Of a stretch of DNA of 59,719 nt, positions 7,946 through 19,710 are shown in pieces. The first letter of the stretch is position 1. The number at the start of each line of letters is the position of its first letter. A program made the translations under genes and the position numbers. The notes under the pieces were generated by a model that saw nothing but the letters and a program-made list of their open reading frames with translations, searched no databases and had not been told where the DNA came from. The stretch comes from Candidatus Sumerlaeaceae bacterium (lineage in GTDB: Bacteria; Sumerlaeota; Sumerlaeia; Sumerlaeales; Sumerlaeaceae), in contig JAOAAY010000018.1 of the NCBI GenBank assembly GCA_026418615.1, positions 1 through 59,719 of the forward strand, written 5' to 3'.

Positions 7946-8830
7946 TCAGGGTGAAGTGTCGGGCCGCTTTTTGCTGCGCACGGGTTTGCCAGCCTGCTTG
8001 GGCTCGAAGCGCTTGAGCGGCGCCGGCGGGCGCATTTTGACGACCGTGGCCTGCGACGGGTCCATCTGGACCGTTCCGCCGGCGGGCGGCGGTGTGACCT
8101 GTCCGGGTGCCAGAACCTGCAACGGTGCCGTCGTGGGTTGCGGTTTGCCGGCCACCGCGTGAAGTTCTTCAGCGCGGCGCACCGCCTGCAGGGCTTCCTT
8201 ATACGGCTGCCCGCCATATTCCGTGCCGGTTTCCACAAAGGTCACATTCGTCATGCTGGCGCTGATCCGGAGATTTGCGGCCGTGGCGGCCCGCAAGGCG
8301 GGCGAGGACGGCACAAAATAAACGGTCGCGCCCGCCTCCATGAGTTTCTGACCGAGAAGGTTCAGCGCCTGCATGTGGTCGTCGTCCGAGGTGCCTTTGG
8401 CGCCATCCGCGTGGCCGTTGAAGACAATCACGATGTCGGGCTTTGTTTGGGCCACTTCGTCGGCTTTTTTCAGCGTGTCGGCAACCAACTCGCCCGTGGT
8501 TGTCCTGTCGTCGGGATCCACGCCGAACACAGTCTTGACCTCGGCGGCGATATCCACGGTTGAGGCCTGCTTGCCGGGTGTGCGCTCGAGGACGGGGCGC
8601 TCTCCGACCAGGACAATCCGGCCTTTGAGCGGTGTGGCTGCAGTCGGCGCTGGTGACGGCGAGGGCGACGGCTGGGCTGAAGCGGCGGCAGCAACGCCTG
8701 CGCTCACCTCGGCCGGCGCGGCGAGCGGAGTCTGGCTGGCGGTCGTTTCTTCGGCGGACAGCGCTGCCGGACCAGCGAACAAGGCGGCCGCGATCACTCG
8801 CGCCGCGAGGCGGAGGCGGATTGTCTTCAT
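7946..8830 (-). CDS. Exported protein with an SGNH/GDSL-like alpha/beta domain
   Basis: A 294-residue protein with a signal peptide (MKTIRLRLA..., cleavage near 'ALSAEE'), followed by an Ala/Pro/Ser-rich linker. The alpha/beta domain contains 'GRIVLVGERPVLER', 'PDIVIVFNGHADG' and 'GATVYFVPSSPALR'. The order of strands and the 'VPSSP' segment recall SGNH hydrolases, but no clear GDS nucleophile is visible, so catalytic activity is doubtful. The tail is basic and Pro-rich. ATG 8830 is chosen because the signal peptide begins there; the frame is open further upstream. It is the last gene of a minus-strand set beginning with rfbD. Confidence 0.6.
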   Translation of the reverse strand: MKTIRLRLAARVIAAALFAGPAALSAEETTASQTPLAAPAEVSAGVAAAASAQPSPSPSPAPTAATPLKGRIVLVGERPVLERTPGKQASTVDIAAEVKTVFGVDPDDRTTTGELVADTLKKADEVAQTKPDIVIVFNGHADGAKGTSDDDHMQALNLLGQKLMEAGATVYFVPSSPALRAATAANLRISASMTNVTFVETGTEYGGQPYKEALQAVRRAEELHAVAGKPQPTTAPLQVLAPGQVTPPPAGGTVQMDPSQATVVKMRPPAPLKRFEPKQAGKPVRSKKRPDTSP

Positions 8831-8877
8831 GCGCACTTTATTTGGGTTACTCCGGCGGGAATCAACCGATTCTTCGC

Positions 8878-9846
8878 TCAATCCGTTTGCTCAGCCCATG
8901 CAGGCGTTTCCGACAGGCCGCGGGTGCGCGCCTGCAACCGCACGAAAAGGTCAAACCCTTCTGTGCGCATCCGGCATTCCAAGTACAGCATGCTGACCCC
9001 CGCACACAGCCAGAGGCCGGCCAGAAACTTTGCGGGAAACATCAAGGCCGCTGTGGCCAGCCAAACCGCCGGGTGGTAATCGAGTCCGAACACGGGCAGA
9101 CCGGTGATGTTGTAACTGATGCCGTTCAGGGCCGCTTGAGCGCCTGCGTACAAAGCGGCCGGAACCACCAAGAGCAACAGCACGCGCGTCGCGGGCCGGT
9201 CGCCCGGCAGGCCGCGCTTGAAGGCGGGCCGCATCAGCGCGATGCTGCGCCCCATGGCGCGGAAAAACCATTTTTGCTCGACCATGACAATGGGCGGCAC
9301 CAGCATGCAGAAGAGCGCCAGAAAAACGGCTGCCACGAGACCGGCCGCAGCCATCAACACAATCGGCCCGCCCAGACCCGCCTCGGTCTCCGACGGCATG
9401 ACGAGCGTGGCCAGAGGCATCAGGAGCAAAACAAGTGTGAACATAATGTGAAGGCGCGTCAGAATCAGGTAGGGAAGTCTGGCGAGCGCGTAGCGCAGGC
9501 TCATCCAGAGCCCGATGTGCCGATCGGGAAAGATAAAACCGTTAATGGTGGCGATGATCATCGCGGCGTTGGGCCATTGCGACGCCAGCCAGGCGAGCAT
9601 GAACAGGGGCGCAAGATAATCGGGAGGCCCTTTGCCGCCCTTGCCCTCGACCACGGCGACGATGGCTGTCAGGGCGAGGCTGTCGGGCAGGGCATGGAGG
9701 AGGCCCAGCGGCAGGAGGAGCCGCCAGCGGCTGCGCAGAAGGGCGGTCGCGCGGTCCAGCATTTCCATGGGCGTACAGGGGCGCAGATGGGCCAGCGGGG
9801 AGGCGGGCCCTTGGTCAGGCGGCTGGGTTGGAATTTCTTGTGGCAT
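8878..9846 (-). CDS. Polytopic membrane protein of unknown function
   Basis: A 322-residue protein with about six hydrophobic segments. A short polar N-terminus precedes 'MEMLDRATALLRSRW'. The C-terminal segment 'MLYLECRMRTEGFDL' is common at the end of bacterial membrane proteins with glycerophosphodiester-phosphodiesterase-type membrane domains. No catalytic motif is visible. ATG 9846 (MPQEIPTQ) is the likely start, although a later ATG at 'MEMLDR' is possible. It lies 52 bases downstream of rfbD and 47 bases upstream of the exported protein on the same strand. Confidence 0.6.
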   Translation of the reverse strand: MPQEIPTQPPDQGPASPLAHLRPCTPMEMLDRATALLRSRWRLLLPLGLLHALPDSLALTAIVAVVEGKGGKGPPDYLAPLFMLAWLASQWPNAAMIIATINGFIFPDRHIGLWMSLRYALARLPYLILTRLHIMFTLVLLLMPLATLVMPSETEAGLGGPIVLMAAAGLVAAVFLALFCMLVPPIVMVEQKWFFRAMGRSIALMRPAFKRGLPGDRPATRVLLLLVVPAALYAGAQAALNGISYNITGLPVFGLDYHPAVWLATAALMFPAKFLAGLWLCAGVSMLYLECRMRTEGFDLFVRLQARTRGLSETPAWAEQTD

Positions 9847-9898
9847 GGGAAATCCATTGAGACGGGGGCGGTTGCCGGAAATGCAACAAAGGAGTCGG

Positions 9899-10774
9899 TC
9901 AGTGCTGCCGGCCGGCGAGTTGGCCCGCCTCGGCGAGATAGCGGTCGAGGGCATCCGGCCACGGGGGCAGGGGAGGAACGCCCGCGGCGGCGAGCCGCAC
10001 ATTGGCAAGGCGCGAGTTAGCGGGGCGTCTGGCCGGCGTTGGGTACTCGGCGGTACGGCAAGGCTCCAGCGCCACAGGGGTCACCCCGGCCCGCCGCAGA
10101 ATCTCACATGCAAACTCATACCAGGTACAGGCTCCGCCATTGGTGGCGTGAAAGATGCCCGTCCCGGACATCAGAGCCACCTCGGCAAGTGCTCGGGCGA
10201 GATCGCGCGTGTAGGTAGGCGCGCCAGTTTGGTCATTCACAACCCGCAGGGGTTTGCCCGCACGCGCCGCGGCAAGAATCGTGGCCGGAAAACTGCGGCC
10301 ACGGACGCCGTAGAGCCACGAGGTCCGCACAATGGCATGGTTGGGCGCGGCGGCGGCTGTCTCGCGCTCTCCCAGCCACTTGCTGTATCCGTAGGCGCTG
10401 ATGGGATTGGGTTCGTCGCTTTCGAGGTAGGGCGAGTCCTTCGTGCCGTCAAAAACATAGTCGGTGCTGACGAAGACACACCGGACCTGATGGGCGGCGC
10501 AGGCGCGGGCAATGTTTCCGGCGCCGGTGGCGTTGATGCGCAAGGCTTCCTCCCTGTGCGACTCGGCGCCGTTCACATCCGTGAAGGCGGCGCAGTTGAT
10601 GACGGCACGCGGCTGCGTGCGGGCGACCAACGCCTCGCAACTGGCCGCGTCGGTGATGTCGCCATCCGCCAAGTCAAAACCTTGAGCGGATATCCCCCGG
10701 GCGCGAAGTTCCTCCATGATATCGCTGCCAAGCATTCCGGCGGCGCCAAAAACCACGATGTCCACTTTGCTCAT
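9899..10774 (-). CDS. rfbD: dTDP-4-dehydrorhamnose reductase
   Basis: A 291-residue NAD(P)H-dependent reductase that makes dTDP-L-rhamnose, the last step of the rhamnose precursor pathway for surface polysaccharides. The Rossmann motif 'GAAGMLG' is at residues 10-16. 'CAAFTDVNGAE', 'STDYVFDG' and the catalytic 'YGYSK' (Tyr-x-x-x-Lys) are all present in the expected order, followed by 'RTSWLYG' and 'NDQTGAPTYT'. The length is normal for RfbD/RmlD. RfbA, B and C are not in the window. Related SDR reductases cannot be fully excluded, but the motif set fits RmlD closely. Confidence 0.9.
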   Translation of the reverse strand: MSKVDIVVFGAAGMLGSDIMEELRARGISAQGFDLADGDITDAASCEALVARTQPRAVINCAAFTDVNGAESHREEALRINATGAGNIARACAAHQVRCVFVSTDYVFDGTKDSPYLESDEPNPISAYGYSKWLGERETAAAAPNHAIVRTSWLYGVRGRSFPATILAAARAGKPLRVVNDQTGAPTYTRDLARALAEVALMSGTGIFHATNGGACTWYEFACEILRRAGVTPVALEPCRTAEYPTPARRPANSRLANVRLAAAGVPPLPPWPDALDRYLAEAGQLAGRQH

Positions 10775-10985
10775 TTCTCACATCGTGACCCGGCGCGGAC
10801 GCCCATGACAAAGCCAATCTGCTTGCCGGCGGCTACCCGGTGTTTGCGGAACCTGAACCTTGCCGGCGCAACCCGTGGCTGGAACATGCGCGAAATCCGG
10901 ACCCGCCGCGGGCTGACGGCTGTTGCGGCGGTTGTGTGGGCAGCAGCGGGCATCGGCGTACGACCATCCGGGGGCGCAACCGAAG
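10775..10985. other. Intergenic spacer without recognisable feature
   Basis: These 211 bases lie between the rfbD start and the ATPase stop, both on the minus strand. I see no conserved open frame, tRNA, clear hairpin terminator or promoter in them. Confidence 0.4.
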
Positions 10986-13697
<2,712 letters not shown>

Positions 13698-13923
13698 CGT
13701 CTTGTCCCCTCTTGCAGCGGTGTGTGTGGTCACTGTGCGGTCCTTTCGGGGCCGTTGCAGAAACACCAGCATCCTGTCATAGTCGCTGCATTACACGGCG
13801 CGCCACGAGTCTCTTTCCAAGCGTGTCCGATTTTTCCGAGTCACCGGGCGCGCGCGGATGAGTCGCCGCAGGGGGCAAAACAGTTGAGTTTGCGCGCGTT
13901 CGTGCGGAAACGATAGGGGTGAT

Positions 13924-14946
13924 ATGGCTCTGATTTGCCGCTTGTGTTTGGCCTTGGTGGCCGTGGCCGCCTTGGCCGGCCTGCCTTTGGTTGCGCATGC
14001 GCAAGGCCTCGGGCTGAAGCGCTATCGCGACCATGCGCTCCTTGCAGACGGCACGACGCTGTTTTGCGGGTTTCAACAGCACCTTGTCTTGTTGGACACC
14101 AAAGACTTGGATCGCCCGGTTGTTCTCGCCCGGATGCCGTTCGGCCATGACATCACTTCCATCAAAAAGTGCCGCGGGTATCTTTTGGCGGGCACGATGG
14201 GTGGCGGCATCGTGGTTTGCGATACGGCGGATGTCTCGAACATACGGCAAGTCAGTCTTTTTTCCGAACTTTCGGACATTTACGGCATGGATGTTCGCGG
14301 CAACTCGGTTGCCGTAGCGTTGGGCGTGCGCGGCTTTGCCGAGGTGGACGCCTCAGACATGGAGAACTTGCGGGTGTCGGCCATCGTCAATACACCCGGA
14401 GAAGCGTGCGATGTGGTGTTTTGCGCCGGCCGCATGCTCGTGGCTGATGGTTCGGGCGGACTTCATGTTGCTGACCGGGCGACTCCCGGCCAGTGGACGA
14501 TCCGGCACTCGGTCCCGTCGAAAGACGCGTCGCTGCGCGTGGCGGTGGCCGGCGGCTCTCTTGTCCTGCTGAGCGACCGGACGAGTCTGCGGCTCTTCGA
14601 GTTTGCGGATGAACCGATCGTGCTGCGCGAGGCGGGCGCGTATCAAAGTCAGCGGCTGTCTGCTGTTTTTGTGGATCTTTGGCCGGAAGGGCCGCTGGCG
14701 TATGTCGCGGCGCACATGGGCGGGTTGGAGGTGGTTGACTGCTCGCGTCCGGCCAGCCCTCAACCGGCGTTCGCTTGTGCCTTCAGTGCGGAGGCGGCGG
14801 CTGTCGCTGTTGGCGACGACCGGGCCTTTGTCCTGCTGAAAAATGGCGACATCGTCGTGTTCGACATTTCCGACCCCCGGCGGCCGCGGCAGTTGGCCAT
14901 CATCAACATTGACCGCTTGCCGGTTCTGCGCGTCGAGCGATTCTGA
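13924..14946 (+). CDS. Exported LVIVD-type beta-propeller protein
   Basis: A 340-residue protein with a clear signal peptide (cleavage after 'LVAHAQ'). It has repeating blades of the form 'G.L.V.D..DP..P..', such as 'HLVLLDTKDLDRPVVLA', 'GGIVVCDTADVSNIRQV' and 'DIVVFDISDPRRPRQLA'. This is the LVIVD repeat pattern, a surface or periplasmic propeller scaffold with no known catalytic role. About six to seven blades fit the length. An AGGGGTG sequence lies just upstream of the ATG. It ends 16 bases before tsaC on the same strand, so they may be cotranscribed, but a functional link is not evident. Confidence 0.75.
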   Translation: MALICRLCLALVAVAALAGLPLVAHAQGLGLKRYRDHALLADGTTLFCGFQQHLVLLDTKDLDRPVVLARMPFGHDITSIKKCRGYLLAGTMGGGIVVCDTADVSNIRQVSLFSELSDIYGMDVRGNSVAVALGVRGFAEVDASDMENLRVSAIVNTPGEACDVVFCAGRMLVADGSGGLHVADRATPGQWTIRHSVPSKDASLRVAVAGGSLVLLSDRTSLRLFEFADEPIVLREAGAYQSQRLSAVFVDLWPEGPLAYVAAHMGGLEVVDCSRPASPQPAFACAFSAEAAAVAVGDDRAFVLLKNGDIVVFDISDPRRPRQLAIINIDRLPVLRVERF

Positions 14947-14962
14947 CGGCGGGGACTGTCCG

Positions 14963-15949
14963 ATGACCGCCCGCCTGCTGACCGTTGATGCGGCCGCGCC
15001 GGATGCCGCCGTCATAAGCGAGGCCGCCGCGGCTTTGCGCGCCGGATGCCTTGTGGCTTTTCCCACGGAAACGGTTTACGGGCTCGGGGCCAACGCGCTG
15101 GACCCGGTCGCCGTGGCCAGGATTTTTGCGGCAAAAGGACGGCCGGCTACGAACCCGCTCATCGTGCATGTGACCGGGCCGGCGCAGGCGCTCGAACTGG
15201 CAGCCGTCTGGCCGCCCGAGGCTGTGCTTCTGGCCCAACGCTTCTGGCCGGGGCCGTTGTCGCTCGTGCTGCCGCGCACGGGGCGGGTTTGCGATGCGGT
15301 CACCGGCGGGGGGCCGACCGTCGCGCTGCGCATGCCCGCGCACCCGGTGGCTCTGGCCCTGCTCGAGGCGGCGGGCGTGCCGGCGGCGGCCCCGAGCGCG
15401 AACCGCTCGACTCGCCTGTCGCCCACGACGGCGCAGCATGTTGCGCGGCAATTGGGAGGGCAGATTGACATCATCCTCGATGCAGGCCCGTGCGCGGGCG
15501 GCATCGAATCCACGGTGCTCGATCTCACGACGCTGCCGCCGCGCGTCCTTCGGCCGGGTCTCATTACGGCCGCGGAGATAAGCGCGGTCATCGCCATGCC
15601 GGTGGAATCGGGCGGGCACATGCCTCGCCGCCGCGGCCAGCCGGCTAAGTCGCCGGGCCAGATGGCTCGCCATTACGCGCCGCTCACGCGACTCGTTCTT
15701 ACACCGCCAGACCAGTTGACCGCGCCGGCCTGTGGGCGGGCCGCCTATGTCTTGCTGTCAACGGAGGAACCGGCGGGTGCAGTCGAGACGATCCGGCTGC
15801 CATCCGATCCGCGGCGTTACGCAGCGCGCCTCTACGCCACACTGCACCATCTCGACGAGTTAGGGCTGGATGTCATTGTTGTCGAGATGCCTCCCGACAC
15901 TCCCGATTGGGCAGCGGTTCGCGACCGTCTGATGCGGGCTGCCCGGTGA
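14963..15949 (+). CDS. tsaC: L-threonylcarbamoyladenylate synthase (YrdC plus Sua5 domains)
   Basis: A 328-residue cytoplasmic enzyme that makes threonylcarbamoyl-AMP from Thr, bicarbonate and ATP for t6A modification of tRNA. The YrdC domain (about 1-200) has 'AFPTETVYGLGANA', 'KGRPATNPL', 'RFWPGPLSLVL' and 'APSANRS'. The Sua5 linker motif 'SPGQMARHYAP' follows near residue 231, then a C-terminal Sua5 domain. This is therefore the long Sua5/YwlC form, not the short TsaC. The ATG at 14963 follows a GGCGGGG purine-rich stretch. It is a housekeeping gene; the upstream propeller gene has no obvious connection. Confidence 0.92.
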   Translation: MTARLLTVDAAAPDAAVISEAAAALRAGCLVAFPTETVYGLGANALDPVAVARIFAAKGRPATNPLIVHVTGPAQALELAAVWPPEAVLLAQRFWPGPLSLVLPRTGRVCDAVTGGGPTVALRMPAHPVALALLEAAGVPAAAPSANRSTRLSPTTAQHVARQLGGQIDIILDAGPCAGGIESTVLDLTTLPPRVLRPGLITAAEISAVIAMPVESGGHMPRRRGQPAKSPGQMARHYAPLTRLVLTPPDQLTAPACGRAAYVLLSTEEPAGAVETIRLPSDPRRYAARLYATLHHLDELGLDVIVVEMPPDTPDWAAVRDRLMRAAR

Positions 15950-16089
15950 ATGGCGCAGCCGACGATTTTGCACCGTCCAGGGGCGTGGACTGCGGATTTT
16001 CGGCTGCTTGTTGATTTTGCTTGCGCGGGATAGCCCCAAATGGCATGCAGCGATTCAGTAACATCGTTCTTTTTCAGGAATCGAAAGTT

Positions 16090-16168
16090 AGCCGCAGGGA
16101 TGCGAAGGCGCGGAGTTGAGGCCCTCCCGACACCCCCGACCCCTCCGTGCTGTCCTGTCCCTGCGGCT
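16090..16168 (+). terminator. Long-range stem with trailing T-run after tsaC
   Basis: AGCCGCAGGGA (16090-16100) pairs perfectly over 11 bp with TCCCTGCGGCT (16158-16168). The 57-base loop is C-rich, and a TTGTTTTT tract follows at 16171-16178. It sits between convergent tsaC and the membrane protein at 16193. It may be a terminator or a remnant palindromic element. Confidence 0.4.
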
Positions 16169-16192
16169 CATTGTTTTTGATGGAAGTTTTGG

Positions 16193-17986
16193 TCAGCGCG
16201 GCGGCGGCAGGTCCCACCCGGCCCATGCGCGCGGACGCGGCGGATCAGGGGCCAGCGGCGGCTCGTCATAGATATCGGCGCGCAGGAAAACATGCAAGTA
16301 ATATCCGTCGCCGGGAAAATGCTTGTGGGTGTACACAGCACGCTGGCGATAGTGCTGGCGGAAATCGGGGTCGTTGGCGATGGTGTCAACGGTAGGGTTC
16401 ATCCACCGTGGTCCGCCTTGGGGGAGCAAAGCCCCGGCCGTCAAAACGATGACCTCGGGCCGCTGACCGAGTACGAGCCGCTTTGTGGGGTAGCGGGCCT
16501 TGCCCCGCGAGTCGTAGATCAGGCGCGCCCAGTCGGGGTCGGCCAGCCCTGCGAGGTCAATAATTTGTGCGTTGCTGAGAAGGCCGACAAATCCTATATC
16601 CTCCAAGGCGACGGTGAGCGGTGCGCGGCCGCTCCGCAGCCGGTGCGCGTTCCACTCGCCCAGCCATTTCCCCAGCGGCACATGGGCATCGTACCAGCCG
16701 TAAACCCGGGTCTGAATCTCGTCCGTGGCGCGCCGGTTGGGGCGCTGGGCGGCGCCTAAAAAAAGAACCGCAAAAATGAGCGACGCCGCGGCAGACACCG
16801 CCACCGTGTGACGCGGGGCGAGACGCAGCAGCCCCAGTCCCAGTGCCGCAGAGAGGAGCGCGGCCAGCGGGGCCAGCACCGGGGCCACAAAGCGCAAATG
16901 GGGAATCCAGTCGCCCCCCTCCCATACCGTCACGCCAAGGTGTCCGGCCGCCCCCGCCAGCAGCATGGCAGCCGCGCCGCGCGCCGCGCGTCCGCGCGTC
17001 AGCAACACACCGGCCACGGCGCCCGCCAACAGCACCCAGCCCAAGTGATGCACGACAAAACCGTTCAAGTAGGCTGCGCCGCCGGCGACACGATCCAGCG
17101 CCGGACCGCCCAGTTTGGCATAATAAGGGTTGGGATGAAACCGTCCGTAAACGACGAGCCGGAAAACCGTTAGAACACTCCAAAAAACCGTTGCGGTGAG
17201 CAGCGCGAACAGAGGTCGGCGGGCTGGTGCGGCCGCCAGTGAGCCGGCCCCAAAGGCCGCCACCAGCGACGCAAACAAGCCCAAACCGACAGCCCAAGCG
17301 ATGCCCTCCGGCCGCGTCCAGGTGGCCAGCCCTGCGGCCACTCCTGCGGCCGCCACGGTCGCCCATCCTCCCTCGCCTGCTGCCAGTCGCTGGAACCCCC
17401 AACAGGCCGCCGCTACCAGCCCGGCAAACAGGGCCGTCTCGAGACCCGAGACCGCACCGGTGGCAAGAATATTGGTGGATACCAGAGTGGAGGCGCCAGC
17501 CCAGAAGGTCAGGCGCGAGAGAGGCAGAGCAGCGGCGTCCGTCCGCGCAGCGTCCTCATGATTTGCTTGGCCGCGGCGCCCTCCGGCAGACACCGACCAC
17601 CTGACAAGGTCGCGGGCCATGCCGGCGGCACACAACACGCTCACAGCAAACCCCGTCACGCCGGCCAGCCGTGTCATCCACAGCGCATAGCCACCCGTGA
17701 GCCATGCGACGGCGACTTGCAGCATCCACACGAGGTGGCTCGAGTGCGATTCCACACGCGGCCCGCCGCGATTATAGACAAACCCGTACCCCGCAGCGAA
17801 GTTGTGCGCGGCCCGGACGGTGATCAATGCGTCGTCCACCTCGTACGCCCAGTACTGGTACACGCGGAAAGCCGCGAGGGCGCCGAGGGCAGTCAGAGCC
17901 AGCCCAGTCAACGCCATGTCCACCCATTCCCTGGTGCGACGGGAGTTGCGACCGGCGGACTGTTCGTTGCGGCTGTTGGCGGCCAT
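16193..17986 (-). CDS. GT-C-type polytopic glycosyltransferase-like membrane protein
   Basis: About 597 residues with an N-terminal membrane anchor. The first large loop reads 'YEVDDALITVRAAHNFAAG' then 'NRGGPRVESHSSHLVW'. The paired acidic 'DD' and the 'NPGGPRVEGYT.FLW'-like stretch resemble loops of AftB-like and related GT-C glycosyltransferases that use polyprenyl-phospho-sugars. Around ten membrane segments follow, then an exported C-terminal domain ('YDAHVPLGKWLGEWNAH'). Start ATG 17986 follows the upstream stop by 17 bases and has GGGGCGGA before it. It is the last gene of the minus-strand set that begins with a histidine kinase at 23024. The acceptor is unknown. Confidence 0.7.
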   Translation of the reverse strand: MAANSRNEQSAGRNSRRTREWVDMALTGLALTALGALAAFRVYQYWAYEVDDALITVRAAHNFAAGYGFVYNRGGPRVESHSSHLVWMLQVAVAWLTGGYALWMTRLAGVTGFAVSVLCAAGMARDLVRWSVSAGGRRGQANHEDAARTDAAALPLSRLTFWAGASTLVSTNILATGAVSGLETALFAGLVAAACWGFQRLAAGEGGWATVAAAGVAAGLATWTRPEGIAWAVGLGLFASLVAAFGAGSLAAAPARRPLFALLTATVFWSVLTVFRLVVYGRFHPNPYYAKLGGPALDRVAGGAAYLNGFVVHHLGWVLLAGAVAGVLLTRGRAARGAAAMLLAGAAGHLGVTVWEGGDWIPHLRFVAPVLAPLAALLSAALGLGLLRLAPRHTVAVSAAASLIFAVLFLGAAQRPNRRATDEIQTRVYGWYDAHVPLGKWLGEWNAHRLRSGRAPLTVALEDIGFVGLLSNAQIIDLAGLADPDWARLIYDSRGKARYPTKRLVLGQRPEVIVLTAGALLPQGGPRWMNPTVDTIANDPDFRQHYRQRAVYTHKHFPGDGYYLHVFLRADIYDEPPLAPDPPRPRAWAGWDLPPPR

Positions 17987-18003
17987 GGCGGTCCGCCCCG
18001 TGG

Positions 18004-19068
18004 TCACCTGCCGCGTTTGGCGCGGATGAGCGGTTCGAGCGCGTCCATGACGGGCTCCACGCCATCGCGCAACGCGTCGCAACAAGGCAGCCCGGTGATC
18101 TGAGCAGTCTCGGCAATGAGCCGCCGGGCCTCGGCCTCGCTTTGGTCATAAGTGTTGAGGCACACAGCCACCGTGCGCGGCGCTTTGTAATACTCCATGA
18201 ACTGCTCGTAGTGGCGGATGGTGAACTCGAGGCTAGGCAGGGGGATGGAGGTGCCCGGCCGGAACTTCTCGCGCGACGGCTGGTGAACCATGACAAAGGC
18301 GTCCGGCATGGCGCCGAGCATCAGGCCGAGGGTGACCGGACCGAACCCCGGATGGAGGAGCGCGCCCTGACCCTCGACAAAGATGACATCGGCACCGGCG
18401 GCGTCGTGCATCATGACGAGGCGCTCCACCTCGCCAGCCATAAAATCCCCCGGCACGGCGTCGAGCGGCGTGCCTTCGCCTTCGATGAGGATCCCCGTCT
18501 GGCCGGTGGCGACGAATTCCGCCTTAAGCCCGCGCGCCCGCGCTGCCCGCCGCAATTCGAGTGCGACAGTCATTTTGCCGACATTGCAGTCGGTGCCGAC
18601 GGTCAGCACGACAAAGGCCTGTGCCTTGAGGGCGCGCGCATGCGCGACTTCGAGTCCCGCGGGCGGGCGGCGCACATCCCACAGGCGCACGCCCTTCATT
18701 TCGGCCCGCTCGGCGAACTCCTCGTCGTCAGTCAGAAAAAAGTGCAACCCGCTCCAGACATCGAGATGGTTTTCGATCGCCTCAAAGATCACGCCGCGCC
18801 AGTCGTCGGGCAGCCGCCCGCCCGACGGGGCAATTCCGATGAGCAGGACATCGGGGCGCGCGGGCAGCAACTCGCCCAGCGTGGCGACCACCGGCGCCGG
18901 TCCGCCGAAGCCGAGGCATTGCTCGATGGTGCGCCCTGCGCGTGTCGAATCAATGGCTCCGACAATCTGGTGATCGGAATAACGAATGACACCGGTTGCC
19001 GTTTTCGCGTTCAGGAGCGTGAAGTTGCCCTCGGCCATGATGGCCACGCGGCGGCGCTGCGTCGTCAA
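18004..19068 (-). CDS. DUF1611 family ATP-binding protein (DgcN-like)
   Basis: About 354 residues. An N-terminal Rossmann-like DUF1611 region ('LNAKTATGVIRYSDHQIVGAID', 'LLIGIAPSGGRLPDDWR') precedes a P-loop domain with 'VGTDCNVGKMT' and 'DVIFVEGQGALLHPGFGPVT'. Characterised members (DgcN) N-acetylate D-glutamate during D-amino-acid use; the usual partner DgcA is not adjacent. The domain seems to start before the first ATG (19038): 'RRRVAIMAEG' matches the family's opening strand. I therefore place the start at TTG 19068, which leaves 13 bases after the preceding gene; GTG 19047 is the alternative. It lies in an operon with signalling genes and a GT-C protein. Confidence 0.8.
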   Translation of the reverse strand: MTTQRRRVAIMAEGNFTLLNAKTATGVIRYSDHQIVGAIDSTRAGRTIEQCLGFGGPAPVVATLGELLPARPDVLLIGIAPSGGRLPDDWRGVIFEAIENHLDVWSGLHFFLTDDEEFAERAEMKGVRLWDVRRPPAGLEVAHARALKAQAFVVLTVGTDCNVGKMTVALELRRAARARGLKAEFVATGQTGILIEGEGTPLDAVPGDFMAGEVERLVMMHDAAGADVIFVEGQGALLHPGFGPVTLGLMLGAMPDAFVMVHQPSREKFRPGTSIPLPSLEFTIRHYEQFMEYYKAPRTVAVCLNTYDQSEAEARRLIAETAQITGLPCCDALRDGVEPVMDALEPLIRAKRGR

Positions 19069-19081
19069 GGGTGCGCAGTCC

Positions 19082-19657
19082 TCAGAAGCGCGGCAGACCG
19101 GGTGCCACGCCGGCCGCGCCGGCCAGCGGCAGGGCCCCGCGACGGTCGCTCTCGCGCGCGTCGCCGCCGCCTTCCGCTTTGACAAAATCGGCCGCCCGCA
19201 CCTCGCGCGGCAAACCTCTCACGGGCTTGGTGAATTTCACGGCCGACGCCCGCAGGAAATACCATTTCGTCTCGCCCGGCATGATCGAGGGAAACGGAGT
19301 CCGGGGATTGTTGACATAGCCTCGTTGGCGGTCATTGAGCATGCGCACTCTCATCAGCGCGTCCGCACCGGTTGCGGCGCCCTTGGCCCGCAGGTCGGCC
19401 AGCATGGACTCGACCGCCTGCGCATCGCGGGCGTCACAGGCAAAACTGTCCACGATGGCCACCTCGATGGCATCGAACGGCACTTCGGCGGCGTACGCCG
19501 GGACATGGCGGTTGGTTGGTCCCGCGGCGAGGCAGGCATGGTCCACCGGCCGAATGGGCGGTTTATCCGGCCCCATCGTGGCGCACCCGCCAAGGAGCAT
19601 CAACATTCCTGCCGCGCACGCCAAAAGCCGCACGGCCTGACCCGCAATTGTCGTCAT
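19082..19657 (-). CDS. Lipoprotein of unknown function
   Basis: A 191-residue protein with a lipoprotein signal peptide ending 'LMLLGGC', so it should be lipid-modified at that Cys and anchored in an envelope membrane. The mature part contains 'DAIEVAIVDSFACDARDAQAVESMLADLRAKGA' split over a helix and 'ALMRVRMLNDRQRGYVNNP'. This shape, in which a variable residue count precedes a helical region and a strand-rich tail, recalls small outer-membrane-associated lipoproteins. I recognise no family. ATG 19657 is where the signal peptide begins. It sits 53 bases after the response regulator gene and 13 bases before the DUF1611 gene. Confidence 0.65.
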   Translation of the reverse strand: MTTIAGQAVRLLACAAGMLMLLGGCATMGPDKPPIRPVDHACLAAGPTNRHVPAYAAEVPFDAIEVAIVDSFACDARDAQAVESMLADLRAKGAATGADALMRVRMLNDRQRGYVNNPRTPFPSIMPGETKWYFLRASAVKFTKPVRGLPREVRAADFVKAEGGGDARESDRRGALPLAGAAGVAPGLPRF

Positions 19658-19710
19658 CACGCGCCCATCGCACGGTCGGTAGCGTGCCGATGTCAACATC
19701 CAACGCGCCC

